Part shown: positions 1 through 6,601 of the stretch, in pieces | Layout: each line of letters starts with the position of its first letter | Numbering within the stretch: position 1 is the first letter of the stretch | Source: a virus | DNA length: 27,972 nt | Virus record (IMG/VR): IMGVR_UViG_3300020162_000344 | Location: 1-27,972 of that record | Reading direction: 5' to 3' (one strand) | The notes under the pieces: generated by a model | Database searches by the model: none | The model's input: the letters and a program-made list of their open reading frames with translations, nothing else | Told to the model about the DNA's origin: nothing | Program-made: the position numbers and the translations under genes

Positions 1-87
1 CAGATCAAGTTTAACTTGCTGAATACTGAAGACACTCCTGAACTTGACAAATCAAAAATTAACACAGATCAGAAGTATGACGCGTAA
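1..87 (+). CDS. C-terminal end of an upstream gene (partial)
   Basis: Frame 1 is open from the first base and stops at the TAA at 85-87. It encodes the last 28 residues of a protein whose start lies before the window; the tail is polar and acidic (for example TEDTPELDKSKINTD). The stop overlaps the ATG of the next gene at 77 by 11 bases, an arrangement seen throughout this window. That supports both this reading frame and the choice of start for the next gene. Nothing can be said about its function. Confidence 0.6.
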   Translation, partial: QIKFNLLNTEDTPELDKSKINTDQKYDA

Positions 88-334
88 GTTTAGAAAGAAA
101 CCTGTAGAGATAGAAGCTTTACAATGGACAGGAGAAAACACTAAAGAGATTGTAGCTTTTTGTTCTGATTGTTTTAGCTATCAAAAAGATAATGTGAATG
201 TTCTAGTTATCAATACTCTTGAAGGAACCATGAAAGGTTCAATAGGAGACTATGTAATCAAAGGTGTTAAAGGAGAGTTTTATGCATGTAAGCCAGATAT
301 CTTTTTGCTTACATATGAAGAAGTAACAAATTAA
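77..334 (+). CDS. Conserved small phage protein with a GDYVIKGVKGEFY motif
   Basis: This 85-residue protein has the pattern of a small protein widespread in unrelated tailed phages. It begins with a basic stretch (RKFRKKPVEIEALQWTG) and ends with GDYVIKGVKGEFY followed by a CKPDIF motif. The family is recognised from memory; its biochemical role is, as far as I know, unknown. An in-frame TTG at 44 would lengthen it, but the ATG at 77 starts exactly where homologues usually begin (MTRKFRKKP) and overlaps the stop of the upstream gene by 11 bases, so I use the ATG. It is the first complete gene of the short operon that ends at the terminator near 1240. It has no signal peptide or membrane segment. 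Confidence 0.75.
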   Translation: MTRKFRKKPVEIEALQWTGENTKEIVAFCSDCFSYQKDNVNVLVINTLEGTMKGSIGDYVIKGVKGEFYACKPDIFLLTYEEVTN

Positions 335-345
335 AATCAACAAAT

Positions 346-633
346 ATGAAACCGTTTAGTTTATTAAGAGGAAGAAGAATTATTATTAATGTTCCTGAGA
401 GAAAAGAATCAGCAATCAAGTTAAGTGAGAAAGATCAAGATGCTCTTATGTATGAAGCAATGAAAGCTTGGTTAAAATTAACAGTGTACGCAGTTGGTGA
501 CAAATGTGAGGATATAAAAGAAGGAGACATTGTTTATATTCCCTATGCATCATTAGAACATTCTGAGAAGATTGATCTTGATGGAACAGTGAGATTGATC
601 TTGAATGAAGGTGACGTTGCTATAGTTTGGTAA
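346..633 (+). CDS. GroES-like co-chaperonin
   Basis: This 95-residue protein has the outline of a GroES/Cpn10 subunit. Residues 5-15 (LLRGRRIIINV) match the first core strand. Residues 20-45 are a charged, flexible stretch where the GroEL-binding mobile loop would be. Residues 47-51 (VYAVG) match the GroES VLAVG strand. Residues 58-64 (IKEGDIV) and 73-77 (SEKID) match the GroES VKVGDIV and SEKID segments, and the last residues (EGDVAIVW) match the final ILAIV strand. The length is close to the family's roughly 95-100 residues. Phage co-chaperonins such as T4 gp31 replace GroES so that the host GroEL can fold the capsid protein; the role here is inferred. No partner GroEL gene is in the window. 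The match is strongest in the C-terminal half; the N-terminal half and loop are divergent. Confidence 0.65.
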   Translation: MKPFSLLRGRRIIINVPERKESAIKLSEKDQDALMYEAMKAWLKLTVYAVGDKCEDIKEGDIVYIPYASLEHSEKIDLDGTVRLILNEGDVAIVW

Positions 634-635
634 TC

Positions 636-1007
636 ATGGCAACTAGAGATAATAATAAATATACTCCTAGTCCAGGTGATGTATATTCTCCGTATAAAGG
701 TATGGCTGATAATGTTTATGGAAAGGACACATATATTAATAAACCATCTTGTCCTACAGCAACAGAAATAGACTGGCAGAAAAGAGTTGTAAACTTAGAT
801 CAAGGACCAAGACCTCTGTACTATGGAGGTGTAGACAATCCCTATGAAGTATTTAATGTTTTAGAAGCCTGGGAATTGGATGATGATTTCTACTTAGGTA
901 ACGTGATTAAGTATTTAGCTAGAGCTGGGAAGAAAAATAAATCTACAAAAAAAGAGGATTTACAAAAAGCTTTAGTATATTTACAAAGAAGAATTGATAA
1001 TTTATGA
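636..1007 (+). CDS. DUF3310-family protein
   Basis: The C-terminal half (residues about 60-122) shows the DUF3310 pattern common in phages: an HYGG-like motif (here YYGG) followed by NPYEVFNVLEAW, a GNVIKYLARAGKK helix, and a KKEDLQKALVYLQ helix. Homologues are often labelled nucleotide kinase, but I see no P-loop and do not support an enzymatic call. The first 60 residues are polar and low in predicted structure. I chose the ATG at 636, three bases after the previous stop, instead of the in-frame TTG at 627, which would overlap the upstream gene. The stop TGA overlaps the ATG of the next gene, so the two are likely translated together. Confidence 0.8.
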   Translation: MATRDNNKYTPSPGDVYSPYKGMADNVYGKDTYINKPSCPTATEIDWQKRVVNLDQGPRPLYYGGVDNPYEVFNVLEAWELDDDFYLGNVIKYLARAGKKNKSTKKEDLQKALVYLQRRIDNL

Positions 1008-1204
1008 TGCTTAAAGGTGTTTTATTTATATGTGGTTTACTAGCAATAGGGATTCTGTTTTTGTTACAGAATGCCTTTAGCAAACCTATTTATAATAAGA
1101 TGTCCAATGTATGGCAAGATGATCAAGATGGTAGACAAATGGCACACATCATGATTGTAGCTATGATAGTAATTGGATTCTTATTAGGTATTCTCGTCAG
1201 TTAA
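1004..1204 (+). CDS. Small membrane protein with two predicted helices
   Basis: This 66-residue protein has a hydrophobic helix at about residues 4-24, a polar loop of about 22 residues containing KMSNVWQDDQDGRQ, and a second hydrophobic helix at about 47-65. It starts at the ATGA overlap with the DUF3310 gene (a second ATG follows directly at 1007) and ends just before a strong terminator, so it is the last gene of its operon. The hairpin topology would fit a small inner-membrane protein, and a holin-like role cannot be excluded. It lies far from the lysis enzymes and I recognise no family. Confidence 0.65.
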   Translation: MMLKGVLFICGLLAIGILFLLQNAFSKPIYNKMSNVWQDDQDGRQMAHIMIVAMIVIGFLLGILVS

Positions 1205-1225
1205 TTCTGCTGTTCTCCCGGAAAC

Positions 1226-1255
1226 TCCCTAGAATTTTTTCTAGGGATTTTTTTT
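1226..1255 (+). terminator. Strong intrinsic terminator
   Basis: A perfect 9-base-pair stem (TCCCTAGAA paired with TTCTAGGGA) encloses a TTTT loop and is followed directly by eight T residues at 1248-1255. It ends the operon of the GroES-like, DUF3310 and small membrane genes and insulates it from the next promoter. Confidence 0.9.
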
Positions 1256-1264
1256 ATTCAATAA

Positions 1265-1290
1265 TTTTTTGTATATTATAGTAAGTATAT
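1265..1290 (+). promoter_or_regulatory. Candidate late promoter P1
   Basis: The sequence TTTTTTGTATATTATAGTAA lies between the terminator and the ATG at 1310. The core GTATATTA (1271-1278) begins 39 bases before the start codon. The same core with the same T-rich left flank and AGT on the right is found before 12041, 19776 and 27436. The block following it (GTATATATTTATAAA) is also nearly repeated after the copy near 27394. It resembles the Bacteroidota -7 element TAnnTTTG only loosely, and no clear -33 box is visible. Confidence 0.6.
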
Positions 1291-1309
1291 ATTTATAAAA
1301 TCAAATATC

Positions 1310-1753
1310 ATGAGCTTAGTAGAATATAAAAGCCCAGTTCTAAAGAAACCAAAGTTTGGCTGGCAAAGATATCAGTTCGGAAATAAGTCTGCAGCTGAAT
1401 TAAAGTTATCTCTTTGGGATGCTAATCTATCAGAAGAGTCTGTATCTGTCAATGTAGTTGCTGTACCAGGTGCACAAAAAGTAAAAGTTACTTTGAGTTT
1501 AAATATAACAAGTAAAGTTACAGGTACAGGTAGTCCTAAAAACTTTGTTGTAGTAGACATGACTATTTCTCCATATACAACACAAGCACAACTAGCAAGT
1601 GAATTAAATAAAGCTCTTCCTTATTTAGGACAGTTTGTTTATCATGATGACTTACAATCTATTGTATTAACTATTGATAAAACATACTTGAATAATAATC
1701 CTCTTGATGAGTTTGATCTTGTGTCATCATTTGGAATAGCACTCACACTATAA
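1310..1753 (+). CDS. Unknown protein, first gene of the fibre operon
   Basis: This 147-residue protein is not one I recognise. The N-terminal 25 residues are basic and aromatic (KPKFGWQRYQFG). The rest alternates hydrophobic and polar residues in likely beta strands (VSVNVVAVP, KVKVTLSLNI, NFVVVDMTI), followed by a helix (TQAQLASELNKALPYLG). There is no signal peptide, cysteine or membrane segment. As the first gene after a late promoter and upstream of fibre genes, it is probably a virion or assembly protein. It ends in a TAATG overlap with the next gene. Confidence 0.75.
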   Translation: MSLVEYKSPVLKKPKFGWQRYQFGNKSAAELKLSLWDANLSEESVSVNVVAVPGAQKVKVTLSLNITSKVTGTGSPKNFVVVDMTISPYTTQAQLASELNKALPYLGQFVYHDDLQSIVLTIDKTYLNNNPLDEFDLVSSFGIALTL

Positions 1754-1953
1754 TGGTAAAGTTTATAGCAATATCACCAGATCCATATCTAAAGACTGAG
1801 AATGATATGGCACCTGCTAAGTTTGGGCATCTTAATGCACTCTTAGCAAATATTAGAAGAGAATATCCAGACAATGCTGCGGCATGTCTAGCAGGATTAA
1901 AACCAGGAGAACTGTATAGTACTCCAGACGGAACAGTAAAAATTGTTAAATAA
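1753..1953 (+). CDS. Unknown small protein
   Basis: This 66-residue protein starts on the last base of the previous stop (TAATG) and is translationally coupled to it. It contains a likely amphipathic helix (AKFGHLNALLANIRREYP) and a C-terminal beta hairpin (GELYSTPDGTVKIVK). I see no cofactor-binding motif and recognise no family. The tight coupling and consistent codon use support a real gene. Confidence 0.65.
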   Translation: MVKFIAISPDPYLKTENDMAPAKFGHLNALLANIRREYPDNAAACLAGLKPGELYSTPDGTVKIVK

Positions 1954-1969
1954 TTAAATTATAGAAATT

Positions 1970-2311
1970 ATGCCAATTAAAGAAGAAGTAGCAGCACAAA
2001 GACCAGATGTTGCAGAAAGAAGACCTGTAGGTGTAACAGTAAAAACAATCACACCAACTGTATTTTTAACAGGATTATATACTGCAAATCCAGAAGCTAA
2101 AGCAACTGAGCTAACAAGACTTTTGCAAAATTTACTTGAATTTGGTATTTGGGAAAATGTACTAGATGCTGCTAAAAATGGTGTTCCAGCAGGAACATAT
2201 GTTGTAGTAGATGATCCTAAAACTCCAGCTAAAGATTTTTCAGTACAAATTGTACCAAAGATTTTTAAGAAAAGACCTGCAGATGCTGTTGAAGTTGGAC
2301 CAAGACAATAA
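1970..2311 (+). CDS. Unknown protein upstream of the fibre gene
   Basis: This 113-residue protein starts with a charged segment rich in R, E and P (residues 1-20). It continues with a strand (GVTVKTITPTVFLTGLY), a helical stretch (ATELTRLLQNLLEFG) and a C-terminal region of strands with several lysines. No family is recognised. It lies directly upstream of the repeat fibre, separated from it by a short hairpin, and may be a virion or assembly protein. Confidence 0.7.
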   Translation: MPIKEEVAAQRPDVAERRPVGVTVKTITPTVFLTGLYTANPEAKATELTRLLQNLLEFGIWENVLDAAKNGVPAGTYVVVDDPKTPAKDFSVQIVPKIFKKRPADAVEVGPRQ

Positions 2312-2319
2312 CTAAATTA

Positions 2320-2343
2320 AATACCCTGAGTAATCGGGGTATT
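2320..2343 (+). terminator. Weak hairpin before the fibre gene, possible attenuator
   Basis: A 7-base-pair stem (AATACCC paired with GGGTATT) with a loop of about ten bases lies in the 52-base gap between 2311 and 2364. It is followed by ATTTCTT, a poor U-tract. No promoter motif follows, so it is more likely a partial terminator or an RNA-processing or stabilising element than a full stop. Confidence 0.35.
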
Positions 2344-2363
2344 ATTTCTTAAAACTAAGAACC

Positions 2364-4229
2364 ATGTTAAATAACATATCAAACTTTTTTAGTCTTATCA
2401 CCGGAAGAAGAGTAAAGAAAACTCTTGCTCCTAATGATATGATTGCTATTGGTGTAAGAAACCCAGTAACTCAGTCTGACTTCCAACCGGCAGCTATCTT
2501 TTTTAAAGATCTAGAAGCACAACTTGGAGGTGGTGGTGCAACACCAACATTACAAACTGTAGTTAATGCAGGAAATAGTATTACTAACTTTGGTGGTATA
2601 GGTACTGCATCTATTAGCTCAACAAATTTTGTAAATAAAAGACAATTATTCTTAAATGATAATGGATATCCTACTATCAGAATTGTTGATAATCTAAATG
2701 CAGCAAATAATCTTCAGATTGATATTGATACTTTAACATTAGATGGAGTATCATACAACTGGTCAAGTATTGTAAATCAATTACCTTCTTGGTTAGAATA
2801 TAATGCTACTGATAAAACTATTTGGAATAATGGTCAAAGTAATCAGCAAACTAATACATCATATGGGGAATCTGCATTAAGATCTAATACATCAGGTCAA
2901 CAAAATGTAGCAATAGGTTTTAATGTATTACAATTTAATACTGGAGGTATTCAAAATACAGGAATAGGTTGTAATGCTATGTATAGTAACCTTAATGGTA
3001 ACTATAATACGGGTATTGGTAGAGGAGCATTATTTAGTAATAGTACAGGTTCTTTTAATACAGCATTAGGAGATGCAGCATTGCTTAATAGTAATGCTGC
3101 TGATAATACAGCTGTTGGTTATAGTTCACTAGTTAATAATACAACCGGTGCTAGAAATACAGCTATAGGTTCATTTGCATTAGGTAATACTACTACAGGT
3201 ATTAATAACACAGCACTAGGTGTGGATGCTCTTAGAAACAACACAATAGGTACTGAAAATGTAGCTATTAGTTATGAAGCATTAAGATCTAATACATTTG
3301 GATTTAGTAATATAGCAATTGGTACACAAGCACTTAGAGCTAATACAACCGGACTACAAAATATTGCAATTGGTACAAATGCATTAACTAGTAGTATTAC
3401 AGCAGATAACAATATTGCAATCGGAAGAGATAGTTTAAGAAATAACAGTTCTGGAACTCAAAATATTGGAATAGGTATCAATGCTTTGGTAACTAATACT
3501 ACAGGTGTTAATAATATTGCAATCGGTATATCTGCTTTGACCAATAATACAACAGGTTTTCAAAATGTTGCACTTGGTGTATCTGCTTTATCCAGTAATA
3601 GTTCTGGTATAAATAATACAGCAGTTGGTCAATCTGCATTACAAAACAATAGTACTGCAAGCAATAATACAGCTGTTGGAGTTCAAGGTTTAGCTAACAA
3701 TACAACAGGTTTTAGTAATACTGCTATTGGTTATCAAGCATCATATAATAATACTACAGCAACTGAAAATGTAGCAGTTGGAAGTGAGGCTTTAAGACTA
3801 AATTCAATAGGTAATGCAAATACAGCTATTGGTTGGAGAGCTTTACAAAATAATACTAATGCAGGTGGTAATACAGCTATAGGAAGAGGAGCTATGGCAA
3901 GTACTAGTACTGGTAGTAGCAACACTGCTGTTGGAACTGACGTATTATTTACAAATACAACCGGATTTAATAATGTAGCAATTGGAAATAGTGCTTTACT
4001 TGCAAATAGTACAGGATCTAGTAATACTGCTGTAGGTGTAAGCACATCATCTGGAAATTTTAATGGTAGTACAATTTTAGGATTTGGAGCTACAGCAACT
4101 GCAGCTAATCAATTTGTAGTAGGATCATCAAGTACTAATGCAGGCGCTGTTACAGCAGAAGTAAACACTTCTTCTAATGTTTGGAATGTAGTAATTAACG
4201 GAGTAGCAAGAAAAATTTTATTAGCATAA
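2364..4229 (+). CDS. Fibre protein with YadA-head-like 17-residue repeats
   Basis: This 621-residue protein has three parts. Residues 1-160 hold an N-terminal module (for example LAPNDMIAIGVRNP and FFKDLEAQLGGGG, a glycine hinge) likely to attach to the particle. Residues about 162-568 hold about 24 repeats of 17 residues, consensus NTAIGxxALxNNTTGxx. This is the pattern of left-handed parallel beta-roll heads in trimeric autotransporter adhesins (Hep_Hag/YadA head repeats). Residues 569-621 form a cap with NQFVVGSS and end in INGVARKILLA. The protein is probably trimeric, with the repeats forming a rigid shaft. No intramolecular chaperone of the endosialidase type follows. Because crAss-like phages carry fibres on head or tail, its exact place in the particle is open. 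Confidence 0.85.
   Translation: MLNNISNFFSLITGRRVKKTLAPNDMIAIGVRNPVTQSDFQPAAIFFKDLEAQLGGGGATPTLQTVVNAGNSITNFGGIGTASISSTNFVNKRQLFLNDNGYPTIRIVDNLNAANNLQIDIDTLTLDGVSYNWSSIVNQLPSWLEYNATDKTIWNNGQSNQQTNTSYGESALRSNTSGQQNVAIGFNVLQFNTGGIQNTGIGCNAMYSNLNGNYNTGIGRGALFSNSTGSFNTALGDAALLNSNAADNTAVGYSSLVNNTTGARNTAIGSFALGNTTTGINNTALGVDALRNNTIGTENVAISYEALRSNTFGFSNIAIGTQALRANTTGLQNIAIGTNALTSSITADNNIAIGRDSLRNNSSGTQNIGIGINALVTNTTGVNNIAIGISALTNNTTGFQNVALGVSALSSNSSGINNTAVGQSALQNNSTASNNTAVGVQGLANNTTGFSNTAIGYQASYNNTTATENVAVGSEALRLNSIGNANTAIGWRALQNNTNAGGNTAIGRGAMASTSTGSSNTAVGTDVLFTNTTGFNNVAIGNSALLANSTGSSNTAVGVSTSSGNFNGSTILGFGATATAANQFVVGSSSTNAGAVTAEVNTSSNVWNVVINGVARKILLA
2847..4067 (+). repeat. About 24 tandem 51-bp coding repeats (17-residue beta-roll units)
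   Basis: Units of 51 bases encode NTAIG-type repeats in one open frame. Nearly all units are exactly 17 codons; one unit starting at DNTAVG has 16. The DNA units are diverged (synonymous and conservative changes), so the array is old and kept by protein selection, not recently expanded. Confidence 0.85.
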
Positions 4230-4247
4230 TTATTAATATATTGAATC

Positions 4248-4472
4248 ATGGAAAATACAATCACATACACCCCAGAAGAAGTAGCACAATCAGTATCTGC
4301 TGCTTATGATAGTTTTAACTTAATTAATGAGTTAAATGCTAAAGAGAGTCTTACTGAAGAAGAGACAGCAACATTAGACCGTAATGTAGAGCACATCAGA
4401 ATTATGATAGGTAAAACTTGGTTTGTAGCCGGTCTTACTGATGTACAAATAACTGAGCTACAAGCAATATGA
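4248..4472 (+). CDS. Unknown small acidic helical protein
   Basis: This 74-residue protein is acidic and probably all-helical: a helix at TPEEVAQSVSAAYDSFNLIN, a turn rich in E (KESLTEEETATLD), then another helix (RNVEHIRIMIGKTWFVAG). It begins 18 bases after the fibre gene and overlaps the next start by ATGA. Such small proteins next to fibre genes can be fibre assembly factors, but nothing in the sequence proves that. Confidence 0.65.
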   Translation: MENTITYTPEEVAQSVSAAYDSFNLINELNAKESLTEEETATLDRNVEHIRIMIGKTWFVAGLTDVQITELQAI

Positions 4473-4618
4473 CAGAAGAACAAGCAATTGAAGTTCTAAA
4501 TCAAGCTTTAGATCAAGGGTTTAAAAAAGGAGTTTACTCACTACAAGATGCAGCATTTGTTGTACAAGCTCTTGTGGTGCTCTTTCCTCCTAAAGATATA
4601 GAAACAATAAAAACATAG
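4469..4618 (+). CDS. Tiny unknown protein (49 residues)
   Basis: An ATG overlapping the stop of the previous gene (ATGA at 4469-4472) opens 49 codons ending in TAG at 4616-4618, four bases before the next start. The product contains an acidic helix (TEEQAIEVLNQALDQG), a KKGVYSLQDA turn and a hydrophobic helix (AAFVVQALVVLF). The hydrophobic stretch is short, so an amphipathic or packing helix is as likely as a membrane anchor. Perfect fit between neighbours supports it as real. Confidence 0.6.
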   Translation: MTEEQAIEVLNQALDQGFKKGVYSLQDAAFVVQALVVLFPPKDIETIKT

Positions 4619-4622
4619 AACT

Positions 4623-5336
4623 ATGTCAAATAGTATAGGAAATTTAAAGAACAGTGGCCTACAAGGAAATAACTTTCCATGGCAACTTAAAATGTTGCAA
4701 GGTCTTCAAGCAATATATGATGAAGTAAAGCTACCATTGACATGTGCTGAAGACTCAGTAACTATATGTAGTCCTGCAGGCGGTTTAGATGTTAACTTAC
4801 ATGACGGAGCTGGAACTGCAATTACTAGTACAACTATTGGTGCGGATACAGGAGTTGATGTTAATATTATAGGTGGTGTTACATTAGAAGTTAATCTTGA
4901 TGCTGCTAATGATCAAGTTGGAATATATGGTTATACAAACCCAGCAGATCCTTCAACATATACAGGTATTAAAACAGATGCTTCTGGTGTTTTAGCAATT
5001 CAAGATAACGGAGGTTCTATTACTATAGATGCTACATCACTTCCTCTTCCTACAGGTGCAGCTACTGAAGTTACTCTAGCTGCAGTAAACACTAAACTTA
5101 CAGCAGCAACAAGAACTCCTGGTATTAGAACTTATGTGAATGTAACAGGTGCTGTAGTTTCTGGATTGTATAGCTTCTCAATTGCTAATGTTGGATCTGC
5201 TTCAGGTCTAGTTGATGGTGAAGTATTACCAGCAGGAGTTACAATTAACTTTGATGCAGGTGCCTTAAACAATACATTAGGAGGTTTATCATTTGATGCA
5301 ACTGGAACCACTTTTGTAGTAACAACTATATCTTAA
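4623..5336 (+). CDS. Virion protein, probable fibre or head-decoration component
   Basis: This 237-residue protein begins with a polar segment and the motif GNNFPWQLKMLQGLQAIYDEV, a start I associate with fibre or adaptor proteins of Bacteroidota phages. From about residue 45 it is rich in G, T, D and V with regular beta-strand periodicity (ITSTTIGADTGVDVN, GVTLEVNLDAANDQVG), typical of extended phage fibres. The C-terminal 70 residues form a compact beta domain. There is no cysteine cluster beyond two early cysteines. It forms a set with the next two genes; I infer an adsorption role from composition and context only. Confidence 0.7.
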   Translation: MSNSIGNLKNSGLQGNNFPWQLKMLQGLQAIYDEVKLPLTCAEDSVTICSPAGGLDVNLHDGAGTAITSTTIGADTGVDVNIIGGVTLEVNLDAANDQVGIYGYTNPADPSTYTGIKTDASGVLAIQDNGGSITIDATSLPLPTGAATEVTLAAVNTKLTAATRTPGIRTYVNVTGAVVSGLYSFSIANVGSASGLVDGEVLPAGVTINFDAGALNNTLGGLSFDATGTTFVVTTIS

Positions 5337-5340
5337 GATA

Positions 5341-6591
5341 ATGGGTACTATTATATCTTCATCAGGTTTATCTAGTCAATCTATATTGGTTAATGACCCA
5401 ATGCTTGCTGATGCATTTGGAAGACTAAGAGTATCTAATCCATTAACATTATTTGATTCATCTCATAGATATAGAGATAATGGATTATGGAATACATTTC
5501 CTACAAATGGAGGAACTGCTGTATTTAGTCCAAATGAGGGATTAGTAAACTTAAATATAACTGGTACAGCTGGATCTCAAGTAGTAAGAGAGACTGCAAA
5601 AGTATTTTCTTATCAACCTGGAAAGTCATTGCTAGTATTCAATACATTTGTAATGGCTCCTGCTCAAACTAATCTAAGACAAAGAGTAGGTTATTTTGGT
5701 ACTGATAATGGTTTATATATTCAACTTAACAATAGCACATTAAGCTTTGTAGAAAGAAGTTTAGTTACAGGAATAGTTACAGAGTCTGTTGTAAATCAAG
5801 CTTCTTGGAATGCAGATACAATGGATGGTAATGGACCATCAGGAGTAACTTTAGATATTACTAAAGCTCAGATATTCTTTATGGATATTGAGTGGTTAGG
5901 AGAAGGGACTGTAAGATTAGGATTTGTAATAGATGGTGATTTCATAGTTTGTCATAGATTCAATCATGCCAACTTAATTACATCTACTTATATTACTACT
6001 GCATCTCTACCATTAAGATATGAAATTACAAATACAGGAGTTACAGCAACAGCAAGCACATTAAAACAAGTTTGTTCTACTGTAATATCCGAAGGAGGAT
6101 ATGAGTTAAGAGGCGCGCAACAAGCTATTGGAACACCTATCTTAACTCCAAGAACATTTCCTGTAGCAGGAACATTCTATCCTATTGTAGGTATAAGATT
6201 AAAATCTACTAGATTAGATGCTATTGCTATTCTTACAGCTGTTTCATTGTTAGGATTAGGCAATGGTAAAAATTATGCTTGGAGAGTAGTTCAAGCAGCA
6301 ACTATAACTGGTGGAGCTTGGGCAACTACTGGAGCTGATTCTTCAGTAGAGTATAATTTAACAGGTGCATCTGCTGCTGGAGGTAGAATATTAGCACAAG
6401 GATATGTAAACTCATCTAACCAAGGTTCTCCAAGTATCAATATATTAAAAGAAGCTTTGTTTGCTACTCAACTAGAAAGAGATACATTTACAGGAGTAGC
6501 TTATGAAATAGTTATTGAAATGGCTATTGATGCTACAGGAGGAACTTTAGGAGCATATGCTTCAGTAGATTGGGAAGAAATAAGTAGATAA
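5341..6591 (+). CDS. Virion protein with an FGRLRVSNP motif
   Basis: This 416-residue protein carries DAFGRLRVSNPLTLFDSSH at about residues 24-42. I know this motif from structural proteins of many environmental and marine phages, where it marks a conserved N-terminal region of a large beta-rich virion protein. The rest is beta-rich with few charged residues and no membrane segment. It lies four bases after the preceding fibre-like gene and before the carbohydrate-binding-like fibre gene. It is best read as a fibre, baseplate-like or head-decoration protein; the exact position on the particle is unknown. Confidence 0.7.
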   Translation: MGTIISSSGLSSQSILVNDPMLADAFGRLRVSNPLTLFDSSHRYRDNGLWNTFPTNGGTAVFSPNEGLVNLNITGTAGSQVVRETAKVFSYQPGKSLLVFNTFVMAPAQTNLRQRVGYFGTDNGLYIQLNNSTLSFVERSLVTGIVTESVVNQASWNADTMDGNGPSGVTLDITKAQIFFMDIEWLGEGTVRLGFVIDGDFIVCHRFNHANLITSTYITTASLPLRYEITNTGVTATASTLKQVCSTVISEGGYELRGAQQAIGTPILTPRTFPVAGTFYPIVGIRLKSTRLDAIAILTAVSLLGLGNGKNYAWRVVQAATITGGAWATTGADSSVEYNLTGASAAGGRILAQGYVNSSNQGSPSINILKEALFATQLERDTFTGVAYEIVIEMAIDATGGTLGAYASVDWEEISR

Positions 6592-6601
6592 ATAAAAGGA
6601 T

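Noticed and set aside
44-76. TTG start at 44 extending the first small gene
   Set aside because: The ATG at 77 matches the usual start of this protein family and gives the short overlap with the upstream stop typical of this window.
636-1007. Nucleotide kinase activity for the DUF3310 protein
   Set aside because: No P-loop or kinase motif is present; the label comes from old annotations of the family.
3734-4045. Minus-strand open frame opposite the fibre repeats
   Set aside because: It is a shadow of the repetitive coding sequence on the + strand, with a low-complexity product and no start context.
2847-4067. CRISPR-like regular repeats
   Set aside because: The 51-base period has no constant repeat with variable spacers; it encodes an unbroken 17-residue protein repeat.
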